In this document: positions 23,823-33,258 of the stretch, piece by piece
Numbering within the stretch: position 1 is the first letter of the stretch
Layout: each line of letters opens with the position of its first letter
Assembly: GCA_026936325.1 (NCBI GenBank)
Contig: JAPTHN010000018.1
Location: forward strand, 11,179,658 to 11,243,657
Source of the DNA: Platynereis dumerilii
Taxonomy: Eukaryota > Annelida > Polychaeta > Phyllodocida > Nereididae
DNA: 64,000 bases
Direction of reading: 5' to 3'
Translations under genes and position numbers: made by a program
The notes under the pieces: generated by a model
What the model was told of the DNA's origin: nothing
Database searches by the model: none
The model's input: only the letters and a program-made list of their open reading frames with translations

Positions 23823-24088
23823 ATATTAGATATTGCCATTTTGAATTTGTTGCTATGGCAACCAAGACGAGCGCCCGCTCCGGCACCCTCAAAAATTTGA
23901 ATCTATATACCCTCAGCAACATTTGTGCCAAATTTCATGCTTGTAGACAAATATGCACAATTATCCCCATAAGCTCCTGGACTACACTGGAAAATTGGTC
24001 AAGACTTATAAACACTCCAATGCCGCTGGTTTTCAGAAAATTTTTGAAGAGAACTGACATGATTCAGTATGAAAGTAAGGAACATGAC

Positions 24089-24335
24089 TAAACAAGTCAC
24101 TGAAACAGGACAACAATCCAAATCCATCCACCAATCCAAGGCCACCAATCCTGTTCAAAAATATTTTCAGGACAATTGGGAAAAGGTCCTGTAGTGATTT
24201 GACACCCTCCAAACTGGAATATTAAGGACTAATTATGGGTTAAACCAAGACGGACCATGCCCTATATATATCGGAGACCAACAATGAAGGTGGAGGTAGT
24301 GAAATTCTATGAGGACTTTTGAAATACTAGGAATG
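24089..24335 (+). pseudogene. Tc1-like transposase relic, plus strand
   Basis: This is the mirror of the relic at 17880-18480. AACAGGACAACAATCC begins a match that runs through ATTTTCAGGACAATTGGGAA (NPVQKYFQDNWEKVL) to CAATGAAGGTGGAG. It lies just outside element D2, opposite in direction to the left-hand fragment, so the pair formed an inverted repeat before or during the insertion of D2. Confidence 0.6.
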
Positions 24336-24396
24336 TAATATAAAGCTCTGCTTCATGAGATCTAACAATAGTATGATTCATGTAAAACAATTGCCC

Positions 24397-24451
24397 GGGT
24401 TGGGGTTAGGGTTTAGGGTTGGGGTTTGGGTTAGGGTTGGGGTTAGGGTTT
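24397..24451 (+). repeat. Telomere-like GGGTTA/GGGTTT tract 1
   Basis: Degenerate repeats of TTAGGG, TTGGGG and TTTAGGG run for about 55 bp and end in GGTTTATTGAGTTAAG. The same junction TTTATTGAGTTAAG recurs at 26342 and 26461, so tract plus flank is a dispersed unit and not a random interstitial telomere. Confidence 0.8.
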
Positions 24452-24530
24452 ATTGAGTTAAGTTCCTCAAAAAAGAAACATCAGATAGATGGCTGTTTTG
24501 GTATTGCAGTTGCCATTGGCAAATAATCTT

Positions 24531-24831
24531 AAATCTGCTTTGAATTTATATTCACAGTGCGATTTCTATTCACATGTCTACAAATGGAGTAACAGCCATA
24601 TCTAAAGGGTTCATACCAGTATACTCCTCTGGAGGGAAATACTGTCCTTTGATCTTTCCCCAATCTACGGATTCTGCCAAAACGTACCAGTTGAGAGTTT
24701 ATAATTCCTGAAAATGTATGTTGGGGATGTAATGAGTGTTTATGTAATAAGGCGTGAGAATCAGTTGGTTTGAAATATACCTTAAAATCAAAAGTCCCAT
24801 TCCTTGCAAAGTTATCACCCTCATAAACCAA
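24531..24831 (-). pseudogene. Penelope-like element fragment (RT C-terminal region)
   Basis: The minus-strand frame contains VYFKPTDSHALLHKHSLHPQ and HTFSGIINSQLVRFGRI. This is the KPTD..yLh..S.HP.Ht..gI..sQ..R..RI block found downstream of the reverse-transcriptase core in Penelope-like elements. The piece is short and out of context. A second partial copy lies in the opposite direction at 25101-25223, making an inverted repeat of about 110 bp around 25030. Confidence 0.65.
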
Positions 24832-24904
24832 AACGTATAGGAATTCCAGTTCATTTTCTTGAATGTTTGACTTAAATTTAATACTAGAATTGTAGCTTAG
24901 TCAC

Positions 24905-25223
24905 CTGGATTTCTCTGAAAGCATTTCTTCGTCGGTCTGTGCCAGTGCATCATCGTTTGTGGGCCTAACCCTCCCTCAAACCCCAACCCAAACCTAACCC
25001 CAACCCTAAACGAGCCCTAACCCTAACCCTAAATCAAAACTTTCAGATAAAGCTACCATAAGTAGACTTTTGTACTTTTGCTCCTTGATACAATTGTATT
25101 ATGGTAGCTTTATCTGTAAGTTTTGATTTTAAGGTATATTTCAAACCAACTGATTCTCACGCCTTATTACATAAACACTCATTACATCCCCAACATACAT
25201 TTTCAGGAATTATAAACTCTCAA
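24905..25223. repeat. Inverted repeat joining telomere-like tract, hairpin and Penelope piece
   Basis: From 24905 to 25034 the sequence is a reverse-orientation copy of the array unit that follows, ending in telomere-like CCCTAACCCTAACCC. Then come the mirrored arms TAAAGCTACCATAA / TTATGGTAGCTTTA, about 40 bp apart. From 25115 the second copy of the Penelope coding block reads on the plus strand up to the array. The whole forms a head-to-head arrangement centred near 25070. Confidence 0.65.
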
Positions 25224-26300
25224 CTGGCACAGACCGACGAAGAAATGGTTTCAGAGAAATCCAGGACCTCACGCATACGACACCCATCGCCTAGCAATAA
25301 GATGGGCTGCTCTACCAACTGAGCTATCTGGATCTCCACAAAAAGGAGGTTCAGACAGAGCAGCAGTATAAGTGCCCACTATCTCTCACACTGTATGTAG
25401 ATCACTGCTTCTTGTACGATGAGGCACTGGCTAGGTTAGGTTTGAGTTCGGGTTTGAGGGAGGGTTAGGCCCACAAACGATGATGCACTGGCACAGACCG
25501 ATGAAGAAATGGTTTCAGAGAAATCCAGGTGACCAAGCTGGATTCGAACCCAGGACCTCACACATACGACACCCATCGCCTAGCAATGAGATGGGCTGCT
25601 CTACCAACTGAGCTATCTCGACCTCCACAAAAAGGAGGTTCAGACAGTGCAGCAGTATAAGTGCCCACTATCTCTCACACTGTATGTAGATCACTGCTTC
25701 CTGTACAATCAGGCACTGCCTGGGTTAGGTTTGGGTTGGGGTTTGAGGGAGGGTTAGGCCCACAAACGATGATGCACTGGCACAGACCGACGAAGAAATG
25801 GTTTCAGAGAAATCCAGGTGACTAAGCTGGATTTGAACCCAGGACCTCACACATACGAAACCAATCGCCTAGCAATAAGATGTGGCTGCTCTACCAACTG
25901 AGCTATCTCGACCTCCACAAGTAGGAGGTTCCAACAGTGCAGCAGTATAAGTGCCCACTATCTCTCACACTGTATGTAGATCACTGCTTCTTGTACGATC
26001 AGGCACTGGCTAGGTTAGGTTTGTGTTGGGGTTTCAGGGAGGGTTAGGCCCACAAATGATGATGCACTAGCACAGACTGAAGAAAAAATGGTTTCAGAGA
26101 AATCCAGGTGAGTAAGCTGGATTCGAACCAAGGACCTCACACATACGACACCCATCGTCTAGCAATAAGATGCAGCTGCTCTACCAACTGAGCTATCTCG
26201 ACCTCCACAAAAAGGAGGTTCCGACAGCGCTGCAGTATAAGTGCCCACTATCTCTCACACAGTATGTAGATCACTACTTCTTGTCGATTTAAGGGTCAGG
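25224..26300. repeat. Tandem array of four ~290-bp units, each with a tRNA-like part and a telomere-like part
   Basis: Units start at 25224, 25488, 25777 and 26067, marked by CTGGCACAGACCGA or close variants. Read on the minus strand each has GATAGCTCAGTTGGTAGAGC (A box) and CTGGGTTCGAATCCAG (B box and T arm), as in a tRNA or tRNA-derived SINE. On the plus strand each unit but the last ends in GGTTAGGTTTGGGTTGGGG followed by GAGGGAGGGTTAGGCCC. The first unit lacks part of the T-arm region. The unit order is constant, so it expanded as a tandem array and not by independent SINE insertions. Confidence 0.8.
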
Positions 26301-26770
26301 GTCAGGGTTGGGGTTTGAGGGAGGGTTAGGTTTGGGGTTAGGGTTTATTGAGTTAAGATCCTCCAAAAAGAAACTTATCTCAGCCCATGCTCCTAAAATC
26401 CCAACTTAACCGTGCACTGGCACAGGCAAATGGAAAATAGGGTTGGGGTTAGGGTTAGGGTTTATTGAGTTAAGAACCTCAAAAAAGAAACTTATCTCAG
26501 CCCATGCTCCTAAAAATCCCAACTTAACCATGCATTGGCACAGGCAAATGGAAAATGTGGCTGGATAGCCTATTTAGTTCCACCTACCACTATTTGTAAG
26601 CAAAAAGAAGTTATGTAATGAGGCAAGGTGGCCTCCTGGCCCCATGTAGGAACTTATTTGAGCAATGACCTGACTAAAGTTTGAGACAAATTCTTGTTTT
26701 TAGCATTGGCTGTGATTAATGAAACTGGTTGTTTTTATAGCGACGTCTCAACCTGTAAGGAATAGTTTCT
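26290..26770. repeat. Telomere-like tracts, 115-bp duplication, and Penelope-type 3' tail
   Basis: Two tandem copies of GGGTTAGGGTTTATTGAGTTAAG plus about 90 bp (with ACTTATCTCAGCCCATGCTCC) run from 26331 to 26560. After them, TGACCTGACTAAAGTTTGAG at 26668 matches the sequence at 32796 next to the Penelope endonuclease ends. This looks like a Penelope 3' region read on the minus strand. Confidence 0.6.
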
Positions 26771-28224
26771 TATAAAAAGTCTATTACAATATAAGCTATG
26801 GGAAGATTACTAGATTTCTAGCGTGAAACAAAATGCGTGTGAAACGTCATCAAAAAGTGTGTATATTGCTCTGGATGGAGCTGTTTCAAGAGGGGGGCCA
26901 ATTAATGCAGGAATTGCTAATTTCGGAGCTCCTGAGAGACCAATGTAGATCTAAGCAATTAAAGGTTGCAAAGAGTCATTTTGATCTAAATTACATTTGA
27001 TTGATACTGGCACGAAGGTGTGAATGCAGATTGCACTTCAGTAATTCTCAATTAGCTTTAATAATAGTGACACATCTATAATAATGACATAGAGGTATAT
27101 AAATTGCACTTGTAAGCTTTTTCATCGATGGCTTACATATATAAAATTGCAAGAGAAAGGACAACAAGTTGTTTGGTGCATTTAATACAAAGGGTTGAGA
27201 TCCAAGAACCTGACCTAGCAAATGACATGCATGTGCGCTGCTGACAACTGATGCTTGGTCAGTCTGGCCAATGCATTGAGTTTATTTTTGTGTATTGCAG
27301 ATTAAGGTATCATCCTTATGCAAGTTGCGTACTAGTTAGACCTGCTTTGATTTTGTTTGAACAAACCCAAGTAATTTTGCCATAAAACAAGCTTGCTAAT
27401 TGGTTCAGGAAGATTGCTGCCATTGGTGGATTCTACATGTTGAGTGGATTTTGTGTATTGCAGTGGCGTAGCTTGTACCTACCTCATGAGCTGCAAATTA
27501 TTCATACATTTTAGGGGCTGCCAGCTATACTTGTAGGCAGGTTTGATAAACAGATAGATAAAAGGGCCCGCATCATAGATTAATACATTATATAGGGCTA
27601 GACAATAATGCTACTTACTTACTACTTACTTACTTACTAAGTAAGTAAGTAGTAAGTAAGTAGGGCTTAGTAGGCCTGCTGTTTATGAAACTGTTTGGTC
27701 AAGGTCTCAGGAACAGGAGGAGACAAGTATTTTTTTCAAGAGTGAGATATGTTTTTAATTATCAGCCAAAAACTTACAGCCACAAAAAATGACTGGACTT
27801 TATGTGTCTATAGCAAGTTGGTCATTATCATGATTGATATAAAATTGTTAAACAAAAAACATTTAATTAATATGCAAGTATTAGTAATTTAAAATTATGC
27901 AAGCATTGGTAAATTAAAATGTGAGCAGACCCAACACTATTTCTAAAGAGAAACACAGGCTGTGCAGCAGCAAACCTTCAGCAAGCATCTTGCTATTGTT
28001 TTGTTTTGCAGGTGCAAATGAGTGAAGTGAGGGAAATTTGGTTTTGATCTTAATTCATCTGTAGGCCTACAATGGACACGTGTTATGATGCAATGTATAT
28101 TTATATATTTCTTATGTGTACTGCAGCAAATGTGTGGAAGATAATGAAATTCTTCAAAAGCCATGCTTGGAATGTTCAAGGACCATTTTGTTCAAAATTT
28201 AGCAAATTACAGCCAAAGTCGCTA
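26771..28224. other. Intron sequence, nothing recognised except a palindrome
   Basis: About 1.4 kb of AT-rich sequence without a supported gene. It contains the perfect palindrome at 27611-27663 listed separately. The frame from 28179 leftward is short and featureless. Confidence 0.4.
27611..27663. repeat. 53-bp perfect palindrome of (TACT)n/(AGTA)n
   Basis: Twenty-six bases (CTACTTACTTAC...) are followed, after a single C, by their exact complement (TAAGTAAGTAAG...). The tetranucleotide phase changes in mirror positions, so the arms are matched even at their irregularities. It could form a cruciform. Confidence 0.95.
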
Positions 28225-28357
28225 TAAGGATAAGGATAAGGATGAGGATACATTTTATTTTAGTTCGGTTAAGATACAATAAAAAACATCAGCCATAGGC
28301 TGGTCACCGAAGTGCAGTAAAAACAAGTGATAAGCAATAACAATAACAATTATTACA

Positions 28358-29872
28358 TCAATGATACATGTAGCTTCGACATAACAGACAGTCTAATACC
28401 TTACATTTCCAACGTTTCATTGAGTTCTTAAACTCATTGACATTATTACATCGTTTGAAATTAACAGGCAATGAATTCCATAGTTTAGCGCCTGCATAGA
28501 GAATAGTATTGTATCCGTATGTTTTAGTCTTAAACTTGTATAAATCAAATTTGAGTTCATCTCTTAACTCGTAATTACTCTTTCTTTGTACAAACACATT
28601 AACATAAGCTGGTACAAGATTATTTTGACATTTAAACATGTGTAAAGCAAGACATTTCAATCTACATAAAACCAGAGTGTCACAGTCTAAAGCAGTAAGC
28701 AAATCCTCATAGTTACTGTCATAGTTTTTTGTTACAAGACGGAGTGACCTTTCATATATCTTTTCTATTTTCTTCACAGATGTCAGATTTCCAAAATGCC
28801 AAATTAATGGACAGTAAGAAAACATAGAGGTAACAAACGCATTTATGATAGCTAGTTTCTCCTCCTTTCCTCGTATCAGGTGGGAGACCCTTCTTGTGAT
28901 ACTTAAATTTCTACTTGCTATTCTACATAGATTACTTATATGCTCGGTGTATTTGAGATTGCAATCTAAGGTAATGCCAAGTAATTTGACAGAGTTGACT
29001 GACTTTAAAACATTTCCTTCAATATTAATATCATGACTCAGATTGTTTTGAGACCTGTCAAGTACCATAAATTGGAATTTTGTTGGATTTGCCTTTAACA
29101 TATTCTCCTGGAACCATTTCAAACAGTATTCACTAGTTATGGTCAGTTTGTCTTTAACAACATTTGCATTGTCTCCCAAAACCGCTATGGTATTGTCATC
29201 TGCATAGTTGTAGATACTACCTTCAATACCCCATAACAGGTCATTCAGGAAAATGTTAAATATAAGCGGACCCAGAATGCTACCTTGGGGGACCCCTTTG
29301 GTCAAGTTATACCATGCGCTTTTAGCTCCATAATGCTTTACTCGCTGCAATCTATTAGTCAAGTAAGTTGCAACTAGCATACATGAATTCATATCAAACC
29401 CGTAGGTGTATAATTTTGATATCAGTAACCTGTGTGGAAGGCAATCAAATGCCTTGCTAAGGTCCATCAGAATTGTACCAACACATTTCTGGTCATCTAG
29501 TCCTAGTTTCCATTCATCTGTTGCATTCATAAGTACGTGTTGAGTGCAATAATTTTTGCGAAAAGCAGACAATTTTTCTGAAAAAAGGTTATCAAAATGG
29601 GCGTTAATTTGTTTGCTGATCATAGCTTCATATATTTTGGATATGCTAGTGAGACAGCTTACTGGTCTGTAATTTTCTTTACAGTGTTGCTCTTTTGCCT
29701 TATAGATAGGCGATGTTTCCCCCTTCTTGAGCGTTTGAGGGAATTTATTAAAAATCAGTGACGTATTTATCAGTCTAGTCATAGGGGTAGCAAGTTCTAC
29801 AGCAGCTGTCTTCAGAAAGACTGGTGCAATATTATCATACCCTGGCGACTTATTTACTTTCATAGATGTCAT
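28358..29872 (-). pseudogene. LINE A copy 2: reverse transcriptase and C-terminal part
   Basis: One open frame of about 500 codons reads MTSMKVNKSPGYDNIAPVFL, NYRPVSCLTSISKIYE, TILMDLSKAFDCLPHRLL, GVPQGSILGPLIFNIFLND and NYADDNTIAV, then the tail with GAKLWNSLPVN ending DCLLCRSYMYH. The catalytic YADD is intact. It supplies the start of the RT domain that copy 1 has lost. Confidence 0.92.
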
Positions 29873-30826
29873 ATCGTCTATCTCAAGGAAGACTCAGTCA
29901 AATCAATATGACTGAATTTTGAAATATTTCAAAAAAATAAACTAGAGGATCTCTAGCACCAAATGGCACAAGAAATAAGCCTAAAGGGTCTATTTTTAAC
30001 AACACACCACTCTTTCAAACTCTCGTAATTTTGGGGGCATTTTTACCATGTTTTATTGCACTTCTCCATGGAAAACTGACATCTTTCATGGCTCATTTCA
30101 CTCAACTCAATTGATTTGACCTAGTCTTCCATGATACAATGCAAGAGGACAATCAGTCATGTCAACAGTCAGATTGATTTAACCTTTTATGCTTATGCAT
30201 CATTTAAAAAGATAGGAAGGTCAGTCTTATGCAAAACTAGGTTTCGGTGGTTTGACTGAGTCTTCCACAACAGAATCTGAGTTGCACAATGGGAACTTGT
30301 GAGGTAAAAAACAGTTAAACCTGCTTTGACTGAGTTTTCCGTTGAACTATTCCCTCCGAAGGTCAAAGTGGTTTGACTGAAGCAGACACTATGAATCTGC
30401 CATACGTCTAGTGGAAGACTCAGTCAAAGCTATGTTTTGGCTCAGTCATCCTCCATTTTCCAATGGAAGACTCAGTCATAACATAGCTTTAACTGAGTCT
30501 TCCGCTGGACTTACGGCAGATTCTCAGTGTCGGCTTCAGTCAAACCACTTTGACCTAGTATGGAAATTAAAATAATGAAGCCACTGTCTTGCAGCTTGCT
30601 GGAATAATCAGTCAAAATTACTTTATTAAATAAATTCTACATTTTTTAAACATCATTTATGTTTCTGCACGATCACAACACCAAGCCGAACACAATAACA
30701 TAACTTTCAATACAATCAGTGCCAGGAAACAGAAGTTATCTGCTGATTTGTTTGGTTTTCAGAATTTCAGGATTGCTGAAAATTGCAAAATTTCTTATGA
30801 CTGAGTCTTCCATGAGATAGACGATA
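29873..30826. mobile_element. TIR element with repeated internal GGAAGACTCAGTCA motif
   Basis: The ends ATCGTCTATCTCAAGGAAG and, inverted, ATCGTCTATCTCATGGAAG match over about 30 bp and interrupt LINE A copy 2. Removing the insert gives EEVLKYMTSMKVNKSPG, in line with CR1-type RTs. The target duplication appears to be 2 bp (AT or TA). Inside, GGAAGACTCAGTCA and close variants recur in both directions (near 29885, 30247, 30325, 30413, 30466, 30497 and 30800), like subterminal transposase-binding repeats. No transposase frame. Confidence 0.75.
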
Positions 30827-32367
30827 TATTTTAAAACTTCTTCCGTCTGAATAGGTGAGAAGCTGAAGCTGACAGGTCTGCAGAGATTTTCTTTAATTTG
30901 AAGTACACTTCTATGATTTTCATGTTCAGCTATTGCAGCTTTAATTTCTTCTTCATTGATATCATTGAAACTGTTTGGTTCACCAATTTCATCAGCAATA
31001 CCCTCATAGTACTTGCTAAAAGTATTGCAGACATCCTGCGGGCTGGCTATGATATTGTCACCCTCTTTTAGAGTGATAAGATTAAACGAATTCCCCTTTC
31101 TTGACAAGTAGGGCTTAAATGTAGACCAAAAATCTTTACCTTGCTCAGCTTTTAAACATTTTTTGTTGAAGTAATGAATTTGGGACTCCCTATTCACAGC
31201 ATTAACTTTGTTTCTCATAACCCTGTACGCCTCCCAGTTTGACCTAGTTTTATGTTTCCAAAATCTATTCTTTAGTTGGTTTCTCTTGTGGATTGTTTTT
31301 CTTAACTTGGAGTTCATAAAAGGGACACTGTCTTTTTTCAGTGTCCTTTGTTTTAAGGGTGCATGGGTATCAATTACATCTAAAAGGGCTTTTTCGTATG
31401 CCCATGCAACATCATCTGGGTCATCAAAGCATTCTAGCGCATGGAAAGGTATAAAACTCATTTCTTGACAGTATGCATCAGAATTAAAATTCTTGAAGCT
31501 TCTATATCTAATTTTTCTAGGTGCTCTCACTGGTGCATGAATTTTAGTGCATATACAGATCATTTTATGACAGTCACTCAGTCCTGTATCAAATGCCACA
31601 TATTTATGAAACCTTCTTGTCTGGGTTGCTAGAATGACATCAATAAGTGAAGGGTTATTAAGGGACTTAAAGCAAGTTGGTTCATTAACTACGTTAACCA
31701 TGTCATACACATCACAGAAATTACTAATACTGTTTCCAACCACTAACATGTTTATGTTTAAGTCACCTAAAATAACAATATTATTCGATTCCAACAGTAG
31801 TTTATCACATAAACACATCAAGGCATTAATAAAAACATTTTCACATGAAGATTGTGGTCGGTACATTGAAACAAAAAACCATTTCTCTTTGTTTAATCTT
31901 ACTTCAATAACAATAGATTGGTCTATTTCAAATTCACACCTTCTAAAATGAATGATATCTGACCTGACATATGTAATGATGCCATGAGCTGTACGTGACA
32001 CATCTTTTCTATATAACTTAAATCCAGGCACTGAAACCACATGATCAGTTACGGACTCATCAAGTTTAGATTCACCAAAGCTAATGACATCAACAAGGCC
32101 ATTGGCCATCATTTCACGAAATTCATCAAAACATTTCATTAAACTGTTAATATTTATATAGGCAATCATCAGCCCCTTGTTATGTGCATGTTTGTACAGC
32201 TTAATTTCACTAAAGGTATCATTGGTTTGTAAAGAAATAGATTGATTTTGATAATTTTCAGATGATAGACTGATGTGTGTGGTTTCAGAATGGCATGCTA
32301 CATTGTCATCATTGATGGAACAATTAACAGAGTGATTAATATAACAATTATCAGAATCGTCAAACAT
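30827..32367 (-). pseudogene. LINE A copy 2: endonuclease part of ORF2
   Basis: A long open frame carries AYININSLMKCF, FGESKLDESVTDH, MYRPQSSCENVF, ILGDLNINMLV and LSDCHKMICI, the APE-type endonuclease blocks, then the basic linker. It includes VFINALM after YRPQSSCEN, codons missing from copy 1. The last codons before 30827 read EEVLKY, then the TIR element begins. Confidence 0.9.
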
Positions 32368-32404
32368 TGTATTGACATTGCTTTGGTCACAGGAATTGTT
32401 GATA

Positions 32405-32770
32405 TATATATAGTATCCTTTTTTACAGGGTACTTTTCTTGTTTATATCTAGCCTTATTCTGGCAGAATTTTTCTAACCAATCTTTAGCAATGTTTGGAA
32501 GTGTAGTTGAGAGAGGATTGTACTGTAGAATAAAAGTACAAAAATCCTTTTCAAGGTTGCCTGCATCTGAATTCAAACCTGACTGAAAAGTATCAAGTTT
32601 TGTGATCCATTGTCTTTCAAGTTTATCCAAAATTTCTTGTTTATCTGATTTAGGAATTTCCAAAACTGTTAGGGTTAAATCCTCATATGTATGATCCGGA
32701 GAGTCAAAGTGTTGATGTACTTTTTTGTCACTATTTCTTTTAATTGAACTTAAGGCTAGTTTTTAGGGTA
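32405..32770 (-). pseudogene. Penelope-like element end, fragment 1 (GIY-YIG C-terminal region)
   Basis: Minus-strand reading gives KKVHQHFDSPDHTYEDLTL, TVLEIPKSDKQEILDKLERQ and WITKLDTFQSGLN. The pattern V.HF...DH...DL...VLE...E..WI..L.T...GLN is the region after the GIY-YIG nuclease core of Penelope-like elements. LINE A copy 2 abuts it at about 32400. The frame also continues downstream into a lysine-rich tail (KYPVKKDTIY). Confidence 0.72.
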
Positions 32771-32895
32771 ATTTATTCTTCGAGCTGGACAAGCATTGAC
32801 CTGACTAAAGTTTGAGAAAGGCTCTTGTTTTTGGCAAAGGCCCGAATGATATTAATGGGATGTCTTTTTGTTGTGGACGGGTTATCCATTTTGCA
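32771..32895 (-). repeat. Penelope-type 3' tail between the two fragments
   Basis: TGACCTGACTAAAGTTTGAG at about 32796, followed by GCTCTTGTTTTTGGC, matches the sequence at 26668. It is a shared tail next to Penelope pieces and reads on the minus strand as the 3' region following the fragment at 32896-33175. Confidence 0.6.
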
Positions 32896-33175
32896 TTAGT
32901 CCCAACACTCATTGACAATTTTGGCTAGTTTGGAAGCCAGCGGTTGATACTGAAGAATGAATGGAGAAATGTCCCCTACTGGGTTTCCCTCTTGCATGTT
33001 TAGGCCATTGTTCACTGTATTGAGTCTATCTATCCATCCCAATTCAAGCTTATCCAATTGTTTGCTTGACTTGGGAGTTTCTAACACCGAAATCCAGAGA
33101 TCTGCCAGGGAGTGATCTAGGCTTGAAAAGTGTTGTGCTATTTTGGTGGAGTGTTTTCTACAGATAGCACTGAAG
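32896..33175 (-). pseudogene. Penelope-like element end, fragment 2 (GIY-YIG C-terminal region)
   Basis: The minus strand reads KHSTKIAQHFSSLDHSLADL, WISVLETPKSSKQLDKLE and LGWIDRLNTVNNGLN. The order matches fragment 1, with about half the residues the same, so two related but distinct Penelope families or old copies lie in tandem in the same direction. Confidence 0.72.
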
Positions 33176-33197
33176 TGAGCTATCCTTCTGGACCTAA

Positions 33198-33258
33198 AAG
33201 GGTTGGGGTTGGGTTGGGGTTAGGGATAGGGTTAGGGTTGGGGTTAGGGTTGGGGTTT
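33198..33258 (+). repeat. Telomere-like GGGTTA/GGGGTT tract 2
   Basis: About 60 bp of degenerate TTGGGG/TTAGGG repeats lie directly upstream (in minus-strand sense) of Penelope fragment 2. G-rich strand is plus, as at 24397 and 26437. Confidence 0.85.

Larger units (their letters stand above)
18508..23984. mobile_element. Foldback DNA element D2, 3-bp target duplication CAC
   Basis: The ends TAGTCCAGGAGCTTATGGGG and, inverted, the same at 23984 are flanked by CAC (18505-18507, 23985-23987). Inverted arms pair 18508-19330 with the right side 22190-22840 plus 23823-23984; element D3 interrupts the right arm. Both arms include a stretch containing GCGCCCGCTCCGG. The interior (about 19330-22190) has no recognised transposase. 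End sequence and duplication length resemble D1, so the two may share a mobilising enzyme (inference). Confidence 0.8.
28225..32400 (-). mobile_element. LINE family A, copy 2 (5'-truncated, interrupted)
   Basis: This minus-strand copy of the same LINE as at 7485-17847 includes ORF2 and the 3' end (ATAAGG tandem repeat near 28228-28245). It starts within the N-terminal linker of ORF2 near 32400, so ORF1 is absent, as expected for incomplete reverse transcription. It is close to copy 1 in protein sequence. A TIR element at about 29873-30826 splits ORF2 at EEVLKY / MTSMKVNKSPG. Apart from that split its frames are long, so it looks younger than copy 1. Confidence 0.9.

Noticed and set aside
24397-24451. 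Real telomere or chromosome fusion point
   Set aside because: Tracts are short, degenerate and recur with fixed flanking sequence, which points to a repeat element, not a former chromosome end.
25224-26300. Functional tRNA gene cluster
   Set aside because: A and B boxes are good, but the anticodon region does not fold convincingly and each unit is tied to a longer repeated body with a telomere-like tract.
25224-26300. CRISPR-like array
   Set aside because: Units are about 290 bp with no short repeat/spacer pattern, and the setting is a eukaryotic genome.
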